Shown in pieces: positions 53,379 to 63,487 of a stretch of DNA of 64,000 nucleotides (the stretch's first letter is position 1; every line of letters begins with the position of its first letter). The notes under the pieces were generated by a model. The model worked only from the letters and a program-made list of their open reading frames with translations. It searched no databases and was not told the DNA's origin. The position numbers were made by a program, and so were the translations under genes. Where the stretch lies: the NCBI RefSeq assembly GCF_000143415.4, contig NW_003314289.1, positions 1,606,820 to 1,670,819 on the forward strand. The letters are read 5' to 3'. Source of the DNA: Selaginella moellendorffii (Eukaryota > Streptophyta > Lycopodiopsida > Selaginellales > Selaginellaceae).

Positions 53379-54941
53379 CTAGAGCTTTGACATCGTGCTA
53401 ACCTGCTTGTAGTGGCTGGGTCTGCCGTCTGGATACGTCACAAGCACCATCCTGTAGCCTTCACGCTTGAGAAGCAACTGTTGGCTCAACTCGAGTTGCT
53501 CACAGGCCATTTCTCCGGCATGCACACTTGAACCTCGGATGACTTTGGAGTGCAGCAGCATGAACTTGCCATCCGCCAGCTCCACCACCGCGTTGTGCCA
53601 TGGCGTTGGGATGTGGAAGTTCTTCTCCTCGGAAGAACGCTGCGCTGCCACTAGAGAGGAATGGATGATGTTGATGCCATACTTGGGACCTCTGTTTGGA
53701 TGCGGGTGGATGGAAATGCGCAGCTGCAAAGGGAAGAGCCACTCCACCATGGCCGAGTATGCACGGTTCCTGAGGATCATGAGGAAGGCAACCTGGCTGC
53801 ACAGCTTCTTCTTGGCCGACTTTGACGGGAGATTCTTGCAGCTCTTGTGTTCGTACAAGTCCTCGAGCATGAACCTGGAGAAGCCACGATAAAGATTGCG
53901 TGTCTCCGGGTCATCCTTGATCTCCTTGGTGACAGTTGACTCGTCACAGCCAAACAAGCACATGAGAGCTCGCCTGGCATTCTCTGCATTGGCGGTGAGC
54001 TCGGTAGCAACAGGATGCTCCACGGTGGTGTTGGAGATAAGCTTCGCAATGCTGTCCTCGCTGTGGTTGTCCAGCAGAAACTCATCCAGGCGAAAGAAAT
54101 TGACCAAGCCGGGATACAAGTTGTGTGCCATCTCCCAAAACATCTCCCCATAAGAATCCACAGCAGCATCGTCCGAGCCGACGAGATCGGAGAAGACATG
54201 GCCATCCGAGACGACGTTGTAGTGCACGCCTGGAGCATACACGGCCTTGATGAGATCAGCCACAATCTTCATGGAATGAATGGCAAGCTCCTCGGCCTTG
54301 TCGGGGCTCTTTCCCAGAGTCTTGTCGGGATTGCACGACTTGACTGGAAATGCCGGCAAGATGAACTCGAGTGGGATATTTCTTGCGACGTGGTACCTCA
54401 CCCTGTCTGCGAACCTCTGCTTGCCTCCACTGGTGAACCACTGGTCGTGCTTTGGGAAGTGGATGTAATTCTTCTCAATGATGTCCACAACTTGCGAGGT
54501 GATGTCGTCCACCTCTTGAGGTGTGTGCGAGCTGAAGGGCTCCAGAAGACAATCTCTGGTCATGACGCTATTGTCCAGCAGCAGAGAGGCCAGGTAGCTC
54601 ATCTCGCTCTCCACTGTGCTCGCGGGATCCTCCATGAAGGCAACGCCCTCGAATCCGTTGCCAATATATCTCTCGTAGACAGTGGCTGTCCACTCCTGAT
54701 CATTTGCTGCTCCAAGCATGGAAATCGTGTATCTGTTGATCTCTGGAGCAATAGACCGTGTGGCTTGCTTGGCCGCCTCTAAATCTTCTGCTGTGCTCGC
54801 AACCATGGAGGAAAACATGAAGTCACTACTCTGAGCGGTAGAAACTGGGACATATCTTGACGCAGACTGTGAGATGAATGCAACCTCGCCATTCTCCCTG
54901 TGAATATACAAGAATGCAATCTTGTCCTTGGGATAAGCCAT
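53379..54941 (-). CDS. DIT1/PvcA-family protein (isocyanide-synthase-like), copy 1
   Basis: A single exon encodes 520 residues. The pyoverdine/dityrosine-biosynthesis (DIT1_PvcA) domain is clear: LPAFPVKSCNPDKTLG at about 195-210, AEELAIHSMKIVADLI, YAPGVHYNVVSDGHVFSD at about 235-252 and GSDDAAVDSYGEMFWEM. SDGxVFSD is the family signature seen in PvcA, IsnA and fungal DIT1. Characterised members turn an amino-acid amine into an isonitrile with ribulose-5-phosphate, or act in dityrosine formation; the plant substrate is unknown. The first 130 residues and the C-terminal 170 are not typical bacterial parts. A TATAAA on the minus strand at 55018-55023 fits as promoter. Rare in plants, so fungal or bacterial origin by transfer is likely. 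Confidence 0.88.
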   Translation of the reverse strand: MAYPKDKIAFLYIHRENGEVAFISQSASRYVPVSTAQSSDFMFSSMVASTAEDLEAAKQATRSIAPEINRYTISMLGAANDQEWTATVYERYIGNGFEGVAFMEDPASTVESEMSYLASLLLDNSVMTRDCLLEPFSSHTPQEVDDITSQVVDIIEKNYIHFPKHDQWFTSGGKQRFADRVRYHVARNIPLEFILPAFPVKSCNPDKTLGKSPDKAEELAIHSMKIVADLIKAVYAPGVHYNVVSDGHVFSDLVGSDDAAVDSYGEMFWEMAHNLYPGLVNFFRLDEFLLDNHSEDSIAKLISNTTVEHPVATELTANAENARRALMCLFGCDESTVTKEIKDDPETRNLYRGFSRFMLEDLYEHKSCKNLPSKSAKKKLCSQVAFLMILRNRAYSAMVEWLFPLQLRISIHPHPNRGPKYGINIIHSSLVAAQRSSEEKNFHIPTPWHNAVVELADGKFMLLHSKVIRGSSVHAGEMACEQLELSQQLLLKREGYRMVLVTYPDGRPSHYKQVSTMSKL

Positions 54942-56085
54942 GACTCTGAGTTCGTCACTGAGAAATTCAGGTCGAGCTAAATCGTCAAGTGCCAGCGGTG
55001 TTGGTGATCCCCGAGTCTTTTATACGGGAAAACCAAAGGGTCGTCTATCTTTGACTGACGTGATATTTGAAAACGTCTTGTCGAGGGAAGATTCCCTTGA
55101 AAGTGAACTCAAAGTCGGTTCGTTCAATGCATGTTTTGTGATAAGCACATTGGATCCTGCGTATAAAGAATTGCAAAATGAATGTTCTTCGAAGCCAAGA
55201 TTATGCTTCAAGCTAGAACTAGGTCTCTAGCAAGCGATCACTCAACCAAACGAGTAAAAGTTATCAAGCATTACCGTGTTGCTTGCACCAATTTTGGGAA
55301 TTATCCTCTTTCGCTATAAGCACGTGTAAAAGAGCTACAAAACTTTCCATTGTTCTGGGTCACGGTCAACTTACTCGGCTGAATGAACGTTCTTCTTGTG
55401 AATTATCCATTGCATTGGGATGGCCCACGCAGGACATCCCTGTTGCTTATTCAACACAAATGGTTTTGCGATAAGCACGTTGGATCCATGTGTTTGTAAA
55501 ACTTTGCATGGTTCTAATGTTCTTTTAAGCATATGCTTCAGATTCAAACTTGGTCTCAACCAAATGAGTAAAAGTTGTCAAACGTGAGCATTGACTTCCT
55601 AGTGTCCAAGAAGATTTTATTTTTCTACCATTCGTACTGTATTTTCCTTACTGTAGGCCCAAGTAGATCTGATATCTCACCTTGTCTTAAGCCCTCTTGC
55701 TTTGCTAATAAATAAACAACTGGCTGTACATTTAAAACTCTTGTATTTGCCCCGGTTGGATTTTTCCAATACCAAAAATCTCCTCACTAGCACATTGCCC
55801 TAATCTTTAGGGTTTCCTAGTGAAACTACAGAAGCTTCCACGGAGAGGTACGTGACTTGTCCTCCATTGAACACGTTTTTCAATTGTAGAAACGCTTGTC
55901 AAAGATGGTCGACCCGTCCAACTCTCCTTATATATAGCTCAGCTCTAGGCATCAACAAATCAATCATACGACTACCAGCTCAGTCAACAGCAGCAAGACA
56001 GTAACGTTTCTGCTTGCGATCTCATCTCTAAAGTTTCTTGCCAGAGCTCTGTATTCTAATTTACAAGTCTCCACTCCTGATTTCC
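54942..56085. promoter_or_regulatory. Divergent promoter region of the DIT1-like pair with internal repeats
   Basis: A minus-strand TATAAA at 55018-55023 serves copy 1, and a TATATATAG near 55929-55937 serves copy 2. Two to three imperfect direct repeats share GATAAGCAC-TTGGATCC, AATGTTCTT, ATGCTTCA, AACTAGGTCTC/AACTTGGTCTC and AGTAAAAGTT-TCAA, at about 55138-55265 and 55468-55585, with partial sequence at 55315-55385. No protein gene is seen. Confidence 0.6.
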
Positions 56086-57634
56086 ATGGCTTTTCCAAAG
56101 GACAAGATTGCGTTCTTGTACATCCACAAGGAGAATGGCGAGGTGGCATTCATTTCACAGTCTGCCAGAAGATATGTCCCCCAAGTTGCCACTCAGAAGA
56201 GCAGTAGTCATGTTTTCTTCCATGGTTGCGAGTACAGCAGAAGATCTAGAGGCAGTCAAGCAAGCCACACGCTCAGTGGCCCCAGAGGTGAACAGGTACA
56301 CCATTTCCATGCTTGGAGCTGATTCATGCTCTTCGTGGGAAGCCACTATCTACGAGAGATACATTGGGAATGGCTTCGAGGGCGTGGTTTTCATCCAGGA
56401 GGAGGATAGCGAGAACATGAAGTATCTGGCCTCTCTGCTGCTGGACAACAGCGTCATGACTAGGGATTGTCTTCTGGAGCCCTTCAGCTCGCACACACCT
56501 CAAGAGGTGGACGACATCACCTCGCAAGTTGTGGACATCATTGAGAAGAATTACATCCACTTCCCAAAGCACGACCAGTGGTTCACCAGCGGAGGCAAGC
56601 AGAGGTTCGCAGACAGGGTGAGATACCATGTCGCAAGAAATATCCCACTCGAGTTCGTCTTGCCGGCATTTCCAGTCAAGGCGTGCAATCCCGACAAGAC
56701 TCTGGGAAAGAGCCCCAACAAGGCCGAGGAGCTTGCCATTCATTCCATGAAGATTGTGGCTGATCTCATCAAGGCCGTGTATGCTCCAGGCGTGCACTAC
56801 AACGTCGTCTCGGATGGCCATGTCTTCTCCGATCTCGTCGGCTCGGACGATGCTGCTGTGGATTCTTATGGGGAGATGTTTTGGGAGATGGCACACAACT
56901 TGTATCCGGGCTTGGTCAATTTCTTTCGCCTGGATGAGTTTCTGCTGGACAACCACAGCGAGGACAGCATTGCGAAGCTTATCTCCAACACCACCGTGGA
57001 GCATCCTGTTGCTACCGAGCTCACCGCCAATGCAGAGAATACCAGGCGAGCTCTCATGTGCTTGTTTGGCTGTGACGAGTCAACTGTCACCAAGGAGATC
57101 AAGGATGACCTGGAGACACGCAATCTTTATCGTGGCTTCTCCAGGTTCATGCTCGAGGACTTGTACGAACACAAGAGTTGCAAGAATCTCCCGTCAAAGT
57201 CGGCCAAGAAGAAGCTGTGCAGCCAGGTTGCCTTCCTCATGATCCTCAGGAACCGCGCATACTCGGCCATGGTGGAGTGGCTCTTCCCGTTGCAGCTGCG
57301 CATCTCCATACATCCGCATCCAAATCGAGGTCCCAAGTATGGTATCAACATCATCCACTCCTCTCTTGTGGCAGCCCAGCGTTCTTCCGAGGAGAAGAAC
57401 TTCCACATCCCAACACCATGGCACAACGCGGTGGTGGAGCTGGCGGATGGCAAGTTCATGCTGCTGCACTCCAAAGTCATCCGAGGTTCAAGTGTGCATG
57501 CCGGAGAAATGGCCTGTGAGCAACTCGAGCTGAGTCAACAGTTGCTTCTCAAGCGTGAAGGGTACAGGATGGTGCTTGTGACGTATCCAGACGGCAGACC
57601 CAGCCACTACAAGCAGGTTATGTCAAAGCTCTAG
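56086..57634 (+). pseudogene. DIT1/PvcA-family protein, copy 2 (frameshifted)
   Basis: Head-to-head partner of copy 1. The ATG at 56086 opens MAFPKDKIAFLYIHKENGEV, but between TATGTCCC and CATGTTTT this copy has 28 nt where copy 1 has 27, so the frame is lost near 56185-56210. The remaining frame runs uninterrupted from there to the stop at 57634 and encodes the complete DIT1_PvcA domain. From about codon 130 it is nearly identical to copy 1 (a few substitutions, two residues shorter near the end), while the first 130 codons differ clearly. Either recently inactivated, or translated from a later ATG such as 56210, which would drop the first about 40 residues. A sequencing error is also possible. 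Confidence 0.8.
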
Positions 57635-57783
57635 GCCAAGACCAAAATTTTGAAAGATCGCTCCATCACATTCATTCTTCCATCATTCTTTATATAAAAA
57701 ATAAAGATGCCCCATCTTGGGCAATTTTGAAGTACCTAAACGCCCGAACTTGATTGATACGTAACACCTTTCATGCATTCTTC

Positions 57784-57838
57784 CATGGTGGAGTGGCTCT
57801 TCCCGTTGCAGCTCCGCATCTCTATCCACCAGCATCCG
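57784..57838 (+). pseudogene. Small extra fragment of the DIT1-like coding region
   Basis: ATGGTGGAGTGGCTCTTCCC and the following bases repeat the stretch coding MVEWLFPLQLRISIH at about 57269-57320. It begins exactly where the shared 3' flank of the two DIT1-like genes ends. Confidence 0.85.
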
Positions 57839-57853
57839 AGTGGATCGGTCGAT

Positions 57854-57915
57854 TTGGATGCGACCAATCCACTCGATTGGTCGCATCCAATCGAGTGGTC
57901 CACTCGATTTAGTCG
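57854..57915. repeat. Overlapping perfect palindromes
   Basis: A 16-bp perfect inverted repeat (57854-57869 with 57875-57890, loop 5 nt) overlaps a 12-bp one, CCACTCGATTGG / CCAATCGAGTGG (57869-57880 with 57887-57898, loop 6). A third, AATCGAGTGG-T-CCACTCGATT, follows to about 57910. Confidence 0.9.
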
Positions 57916-57984
57916 ACGTCAAGGGGTGGCTACGTGCCTCTTGCACACTGCCTGGAAGATGCCTGCAGAGTGGATGCAAGTCGA

Positions 57985-58890
57985 AAGGATGTAGACCTAC
58001 TCTCAGGCACAGGGTACGTATTGGACTTCGAGCTTATGGCAGATACCGACTTTATGAACTTTGTCATCTGGAAGAGCGCCTCAGAGATGGTAAGCTATGC
58101 TGGACAGGCTATAGAACTAACAGAAGAGGAGGAAGCAGACTTGTGCAGCATGGATAAAGTCTTTTGAGGAAAGTTTCAGCCACTGGCATCTGTTTTGGAA
58201 ATCATGATCTTAAAGGACGTGAGCCTGCGGGAGGCCGCTGCTTATGTCGCTGTGGGACTTATAACAGAGTTAAGTCACCCAATGAAGATATTCACGTTCT
58301 ATGATGGGGTGTCCATGGTGGGTGTCGACGGAAGATATTGAGGAACTCGAGACGGTTGTAGTGCAATACTTCTGTGCTGGAGAGGGGTGCGTTTTCAGGG
58401 GCAACAAGGATACATGTGCTGCATTGTCTGAGGCTGGCCTGGGATGGACAGCTGCGGGGTTTAGTGTTCACCTGGATGAGTCTGCACCCAGGAGCTACTT
58501 TCAATATCAATACCAGGCAAAGGGTTTTTTGCGGAGTTCCTACCTGCAATCAAAGTGGTTGCGGTTGTCAACTGTTGTGCCTTTCCCGCCAGGCCCGGGT
58601 TTGTGCCTGAAGAACTTGGTAGCTCTATCATTCGAGAGCATGTGGTTTAAATACGGGGGAAAGATGGAGACATGCCACTTATCAGACCGCTGCTGAAGGC
58701 TAATGGATGAAGCAATCTGCACAACGTGGATCTCAGGAGAAAACACTACAGTGCAAGGCATCCGATACGAATTGAATGAAGGGATGAAGATCCGGAGGTG
58801 TATGTGATGCACATTTTGGAGCAGTATGAGTTTGTTACAAAGCCACTGGGCTCGACTGAGCTTGTGAAGACCGGTTCTGACGTAAGCTTT
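57985..58890 (+). pseudogene. Decayed gene of unknown family
   Basis: Coding-like segments in shifting frames give LLSGTGYVLDFELMADTDFM, WKSASEMVSYAGQAIELTEE, VLEIMILKDVSLREAAAYVA and MKIFTFYDGVSMVGVDGRY, then more weakly VVPFPPGPGLC and MHILEQYEFVTKPLGSTELV. Stops and shifts occur every 100-200 bp. Composition is like exons, not like the AT-rich DNA to the right. I do not recognise the family. Confidence 0.5.
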
Positions 58891-61780
58891 CTACTTAAGG
58901 GATCTTAACTTAAACCTATCATACATAAGCACTGATTTTGCTCGTTGCGGATGCTCATGTAAGGTCATTTTTTTATTAGCTTGAAATTAATTCTAGAGAC
59001 CCTATAAAAGCAAAGTGTTCAAACTGTCAAAAGCTTGCCACCAACAAAAAGAATAGATGGCAAGAAAGACCAAAGAAAAACAGAAGGATGATTTGTATAA
59101 ATTGAATTTTGTAAATGCTAGAGTGTATTTCTGCCACCATTATCCATAATGAGATTTGAATCTTAAGATTAAATTTCTAAATTAGTCTAAGGTTGGACTA
59201 AATTAATTTCTAAAAACACTATAAAAATAGAGTTTCTAGTACTTTATGTCCAACACAACTCATTCTTCTTATCCTTTGTCCCTTTTTAATACTTTTTGTC
59301 ATGTGTTCTTCTTTTAACAATGTGCTTTTTATTGATAGTTTAAACACTCTCTGATTGATGGCTTTTCCTATCAAGCATTGAAACAGCTATTCACTTATAA
59401 TTTGAATTGTCAAGTGCTCTTTATTGATAAAAGAGGATTCTACAAAACTATTAATCAAATATAAAAATAATGAAGAAGAAGAAATGAAGTTGTATTGAAT
59501 ACTCCAAATAAAAAATCATCGAAACATTTCTTTTATAAGGGCTCTAAAATTAATATAGTCCATAATTCATAAAAACTTAATCTGTGTATAGGTTAATAGT
59601 CATCTCAAATGCCTATCTATATGCATAATAAATCGAGTCCATTACCAAAGGGCTAAGGATACTTGGTCATATAATCCTCAATAAATACAAAGAAATGGGA
59701 AATATATAACATTAGCAATTGATATGCCAATGGTATATAATATGAGTTCTATTGCTTCCTCAACTAAATGAAATTTTTGATTGCTATACAACTTAGTCAA
59801 TATTCCACTCCAATAAGATTAATATTTCTCTAAAGTTCACTGAAAAAAAATTGTGCAATGGTGGGATTTAAAAATGAAGGGCAATAGCAATGGGTTTGCA
59901 ATTGTGGGGAATTTGCAATTGTGGGGAATTTTTTTGAGTAAAAGTTTGAGGTTAAAATCCCATTATGGAAAATAATGATAAAAATTCACTTTAATAAAAA
60001 ATAGCAAATATGTGACATTAATAGCTGCCATGATCTAATATTATAAGATTAAACCCACTTTTCCCTCTAAATATGCTAATTTTGAGGATGTTTTGATAAA
60101 AAGAGAGATGATTTTTTGCATCAAATTACCACCATTTGATCCCACTTACAATCTTTCACCAACTAAGTGAAAGTAGTATATAGATATATCAATGAGAATC
60201 TTTCTATTCAACATTCTTCATCTTTAGCCGATGCATTTGTTTTCTTTGTATCTAAGAAGGATGGGTCAATTTTTTGGTGGCTGACTAACTTTCAGTATTT
60301 TTTGAGATGTTAGAGTGGCTCTTAAAGGATCGGTTCTTCATTGGAAGATTGATATATACAGCATTTACAACGTTTAGATAACAAGTGAAAGGAAACCTTT
60401 TATAATTATTATGGATATTTCAAGTATATAATGATATTTTTGTGTTTGATCAATATACATGTTATTTTTTAATATATGTGAAATAACATTTTCTCTGATT
60501 TCTTTAATCTCTTCATTGTCATTTATCTTGATGACATTCTCATCTTCTTTGAGACTTAATAAGAACATGATTGTCATCTTCACTTTATTCTTCAATGCAC
60601 CACCTTTTTGCAAAGTTGAAAAAAAGAAATTTTAATCAAGATTCTGTGGAGTTTTTAAGTTTAACTGTTTCCTTACATAGCATCATCATGGATTACTCAG
60701 ATTTCCATCATTCTTGAGTGGTAATGCTACATTTTGACCTTTAATATTAGACTTTTCATTTTTCTAAATCAGTTTTTTCTTACAATTCTCTACTCCTCTT
60801 GATCACTTACTAATATGTTAACTTTTAAATAGTACTAATTGAAGGTGATAGAAACTTTAGTTCACAGTTAAGTTTAAACAATCTCCTAATCTTAATACCC
60901 ATTTTTACATTTCTATACATAGGGTGAGAAATAATACAACCTGTCTAATAGACAATAAAGTAAATATAGAAAAAACTTCACAAATATTAACAAAAAGACC
61001 GTGCCAATACTTTTAACTTCAATAGGCAATCCACTAGGTTGTGCTATTAAATCTTGATAATCCTTAAAATCTAAAAATATGGTTTATTGCAACTAAATCC
61101 AACTATAGAAGTGGATTATTCACAATAAAAACATGATATATCATAAATACTACTCCACCAGATTAACAATATTATTTTTGTTATCAATCATGGGTAAAGT
61201 GGCTTGGTTCTTAAAATAATAGTTATATTTGAAACTTATCATTTTTATGGTGTTATTGTCATTAAATTATGAATTGTCACCTTCTTGTGATTGCTAGGGT
61301 GAAAGATATGCTTTGAATATGACTCCAAATAGATCCTCTTTAGTTGTTCAAACTATTATCAAGTTTAATCAATTCAGAAAGAATTTGCTCAAATGTCTTA
61401 GAAATGGTAAAACTAATTTTGTAACTTTTAAGAATGAACTATATGATGAATATACTTATGAAGTTTTTAGTCAATTTTAAATTTATTACCAATAACAAAT
61501 ACTAAGTCAGTTGGCTGATGGTTATACCTTTTATTTTTGGCTGTTTGAGTGTATTGCTTTTAAGCAAACTAGACTTGCCAAATGTTAATTTCAATATGAG
61601 ACACAAATCCCTAAGCCCCAAAGTGGAACTAAAAGGTGCCACGTGGTAGTGACCGAAGTAGAAGCCAAATGAGTGTAACACATTTGAACTAAAAACTCCA
61701 ACTTGAATAGTCGAGAGTGGGAATGGAACTCCTAATGAAATGCTCAAGGAATGAGTACGAAGTAAGAAGTAAGTGAGTTT
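58891..61780. other. AT-rich gene-poor block
   Basis: No gene supported. Long A/T runs, and the short duplicated string GGGGAATTTGCAATTGTGGGGAATTT-type tandem at about 59905-59930. It resembles the 4.5-20 kb block in composition. Confidence 0.45.
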
Positions 61781-61834
61781 CTAGAAAAGGGACACAAGAG
61801 GACTAACACATGACACATAAAAGTGTCAAGATGG

Positions 61835-62110
61835 AATTTGAAATGGACCTGAGATGGAGTCCAAGATGGACCTAAAATGGAGTCTAAAATGGACTTGAGA
61901 TGGGGTCTGAGATGGAGTTTGAGAAGGACCCAAGATGGAGTTCAAGATGGACCTAAGATAGAGTTTGAGATGGACCCGAGATGGAATCTGAGAAAGACCC
62001 TAGATGGAGTCTAAGATGGACCTGAGATGGAGTTCGAGGTCAAGACTGAAACCGAGACCGAGACCAAGACCAAAACTGAGACTGAGACCGAGTCCGAGTC
62101 TGAGTCCAAG
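61835..62110 (+). repeat. Degenerate minisatellite, about 20-bp GATGGA-CC / GAGATGGAGTC units
   Basis: Around 12-14 units of the type AAGATGGACCTGAGATGGAGTC with point variation, grading into a 6-bp GAGACC/GAGTCC tract at 62040-62110. It is followed by repeat C (GGTGGAAGCCCAAAGCG and AAAAGTATAGTAGGGGG). A decayed relative is near 19850-19990. Confidence 0.8.
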
Positions 62111-62464
62111 GGTGGAAGCCCAAAGCGTTCGTCTCCCAGACCCTGGGGGGTTTGGTGAGATCCAAAAGTATAGTAGGGGGAGGACTCCAGTAGAGCTAGT
62201 TGGCTATAAAAGGCTAGTGTGACCAAAAAAAGGTATACTTACGTATTGGGTGATAATATAATTACAAAGTTAGAGTGAATATAGATAAACAAGTGGGGTA
62301 GCTTAAAGAATTGGCTTTAACTCCCCTCAAAGATCAAATGGTTAATGCTTCCAATCTAAGTATGGGTGGCACTACCTACTTAGATACCTAATGTGGCTCA
62401 TCAGAACCTCTCTTTAGCCATATGGCTAAGGCATCTAAAGGCAAAAGGTGACGAGGCTTGTGTA

Positions 62465-62605
62465 AAGCCATGGTTAAATATAAAAGGAAATGGCTTATGA
62501 ACAAAAGTTTTTTTTTTTCAATTGGTTAAGGGTGTTAAGATACTTAGGGTTAAGTGTTTACCTCTCAAGAAGTCCAAATTTAGAAACTTACATTTACATA
62601 TGTAT
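62465..62605 (+). repeat. Dispersed repeat A, copy 7
   Basis: TTAAATATAAAAGGAAATGGC, TATGAACAAAAGT, CAATTGGTTAAGGGTGTTAAG, ATACTTAGGGTTAAGTGT, TACCTCTCAAGAAGTCCAAA and CTTACAT match the family A body with an internal deletion. Confidence 0.65.
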
Positions 62606-63329
62606 CTTTCCACTACTTTCATAGTATTGGAGCTAATTGACTCCTTGATCTTGGCATGGTGCTTGTTGGTAGGAGGTAGAGCATAAAGTCAATGGGAGAT
62701 TGAGAAATTTCAACAACTTATATTAATAATTAAGTCACTATTGCATAATAGTTCTTTACAGGAATTTCTAACAATTGGAAAGGATACTTATGGATATTCA
62801 AGTGTTTGAGGGAGTCTAGCAATTCATTATGCTTATAGCAAGATTTAAACTTTAGTAATGAACAAAAGTGTGTGCAAAGAAGGCCAAGACAAAAAACTAT
62901 GTTTTAGGTAGTTTTTCATATACTTTTCTCGTCATTTCTCCATAGATTAGTTAAATATGATTTATTCTTAGATTCAAGTTTGGATGAGTTGTTGGTTATA
63001 GTTATGAGTGGAAGTGTTAAAGATAGAAATGATGAGGCATATAGTTATGTCCATGTGGCAGTAACTTTCTTTCAAAGCTTATATTTACTTTATGATGGTG
63101 TTTAATTTTTATTGGTAATGGTTTGTTTCTTTAATTAGTGTTTTTTCCTCTGCCTTACTGTTCTGCTATCATAAGCATGATTTGATGTTTTCTTATAGAC
63201 ATGAAGCATGATGTTTTTTATGCTAAGGTTAGCAAATAAATAATGGACTATAACATTCCAGGCTCCTTAGAGATCACAAGCACCAGGCCGTTTATCTTAA
63301 GTTTCTCTTTTTTGCAGGCAGAAAGTTTC
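62606..63329. other. AT-rich interval left of the AKR foldback
   Basis: No gene or named repeat is supported. An acceptor-like TTTTTTGCAG at about 63308-63317 sits just before the left arm of the foldback. Confidence 0.4.
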
Positions 63330-63487
63330 TCCAATGTACTTGATCTTCCCTTCTTGGACGAGCTCACCCATCAATAAAGCCAATGCTTCAAAATCAAAAC
63401 ACAAAAATTTCTGCTGGTTTTGATCTTGAAACATTGGCTTTGTTGATGGGTGAGCTTGTCCAAGAAGGGAAGATCAATTACATTGGA
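63330..63487. repeat. Aldo-keto-reductase-derived inverted repeat (candidate hairpin RNA locus)
   Basis: The left arm 63330-63400 and right arm 63417-63487 are 71-bp inverted copies differing at 5 positions (two would be G:U pairs in the plus-strand RNA), with a 16-nt loop. The right arm encodes FDLETLALLMGELVQEGKIN and continues YIGLSE, the GELVxEGKIxYIGLSE segment of plant aldo-keto reductases (perakine-reductase/PCNT115 type). The left arm encodes the same peptide on the minus strand. No other AKR exon is seen nearby. This is the structure expected of a young MIRNA or siRNA-producing hairpin formed by inverted duplication of a coding exon; expression is not shown. Confidence 0.85.
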
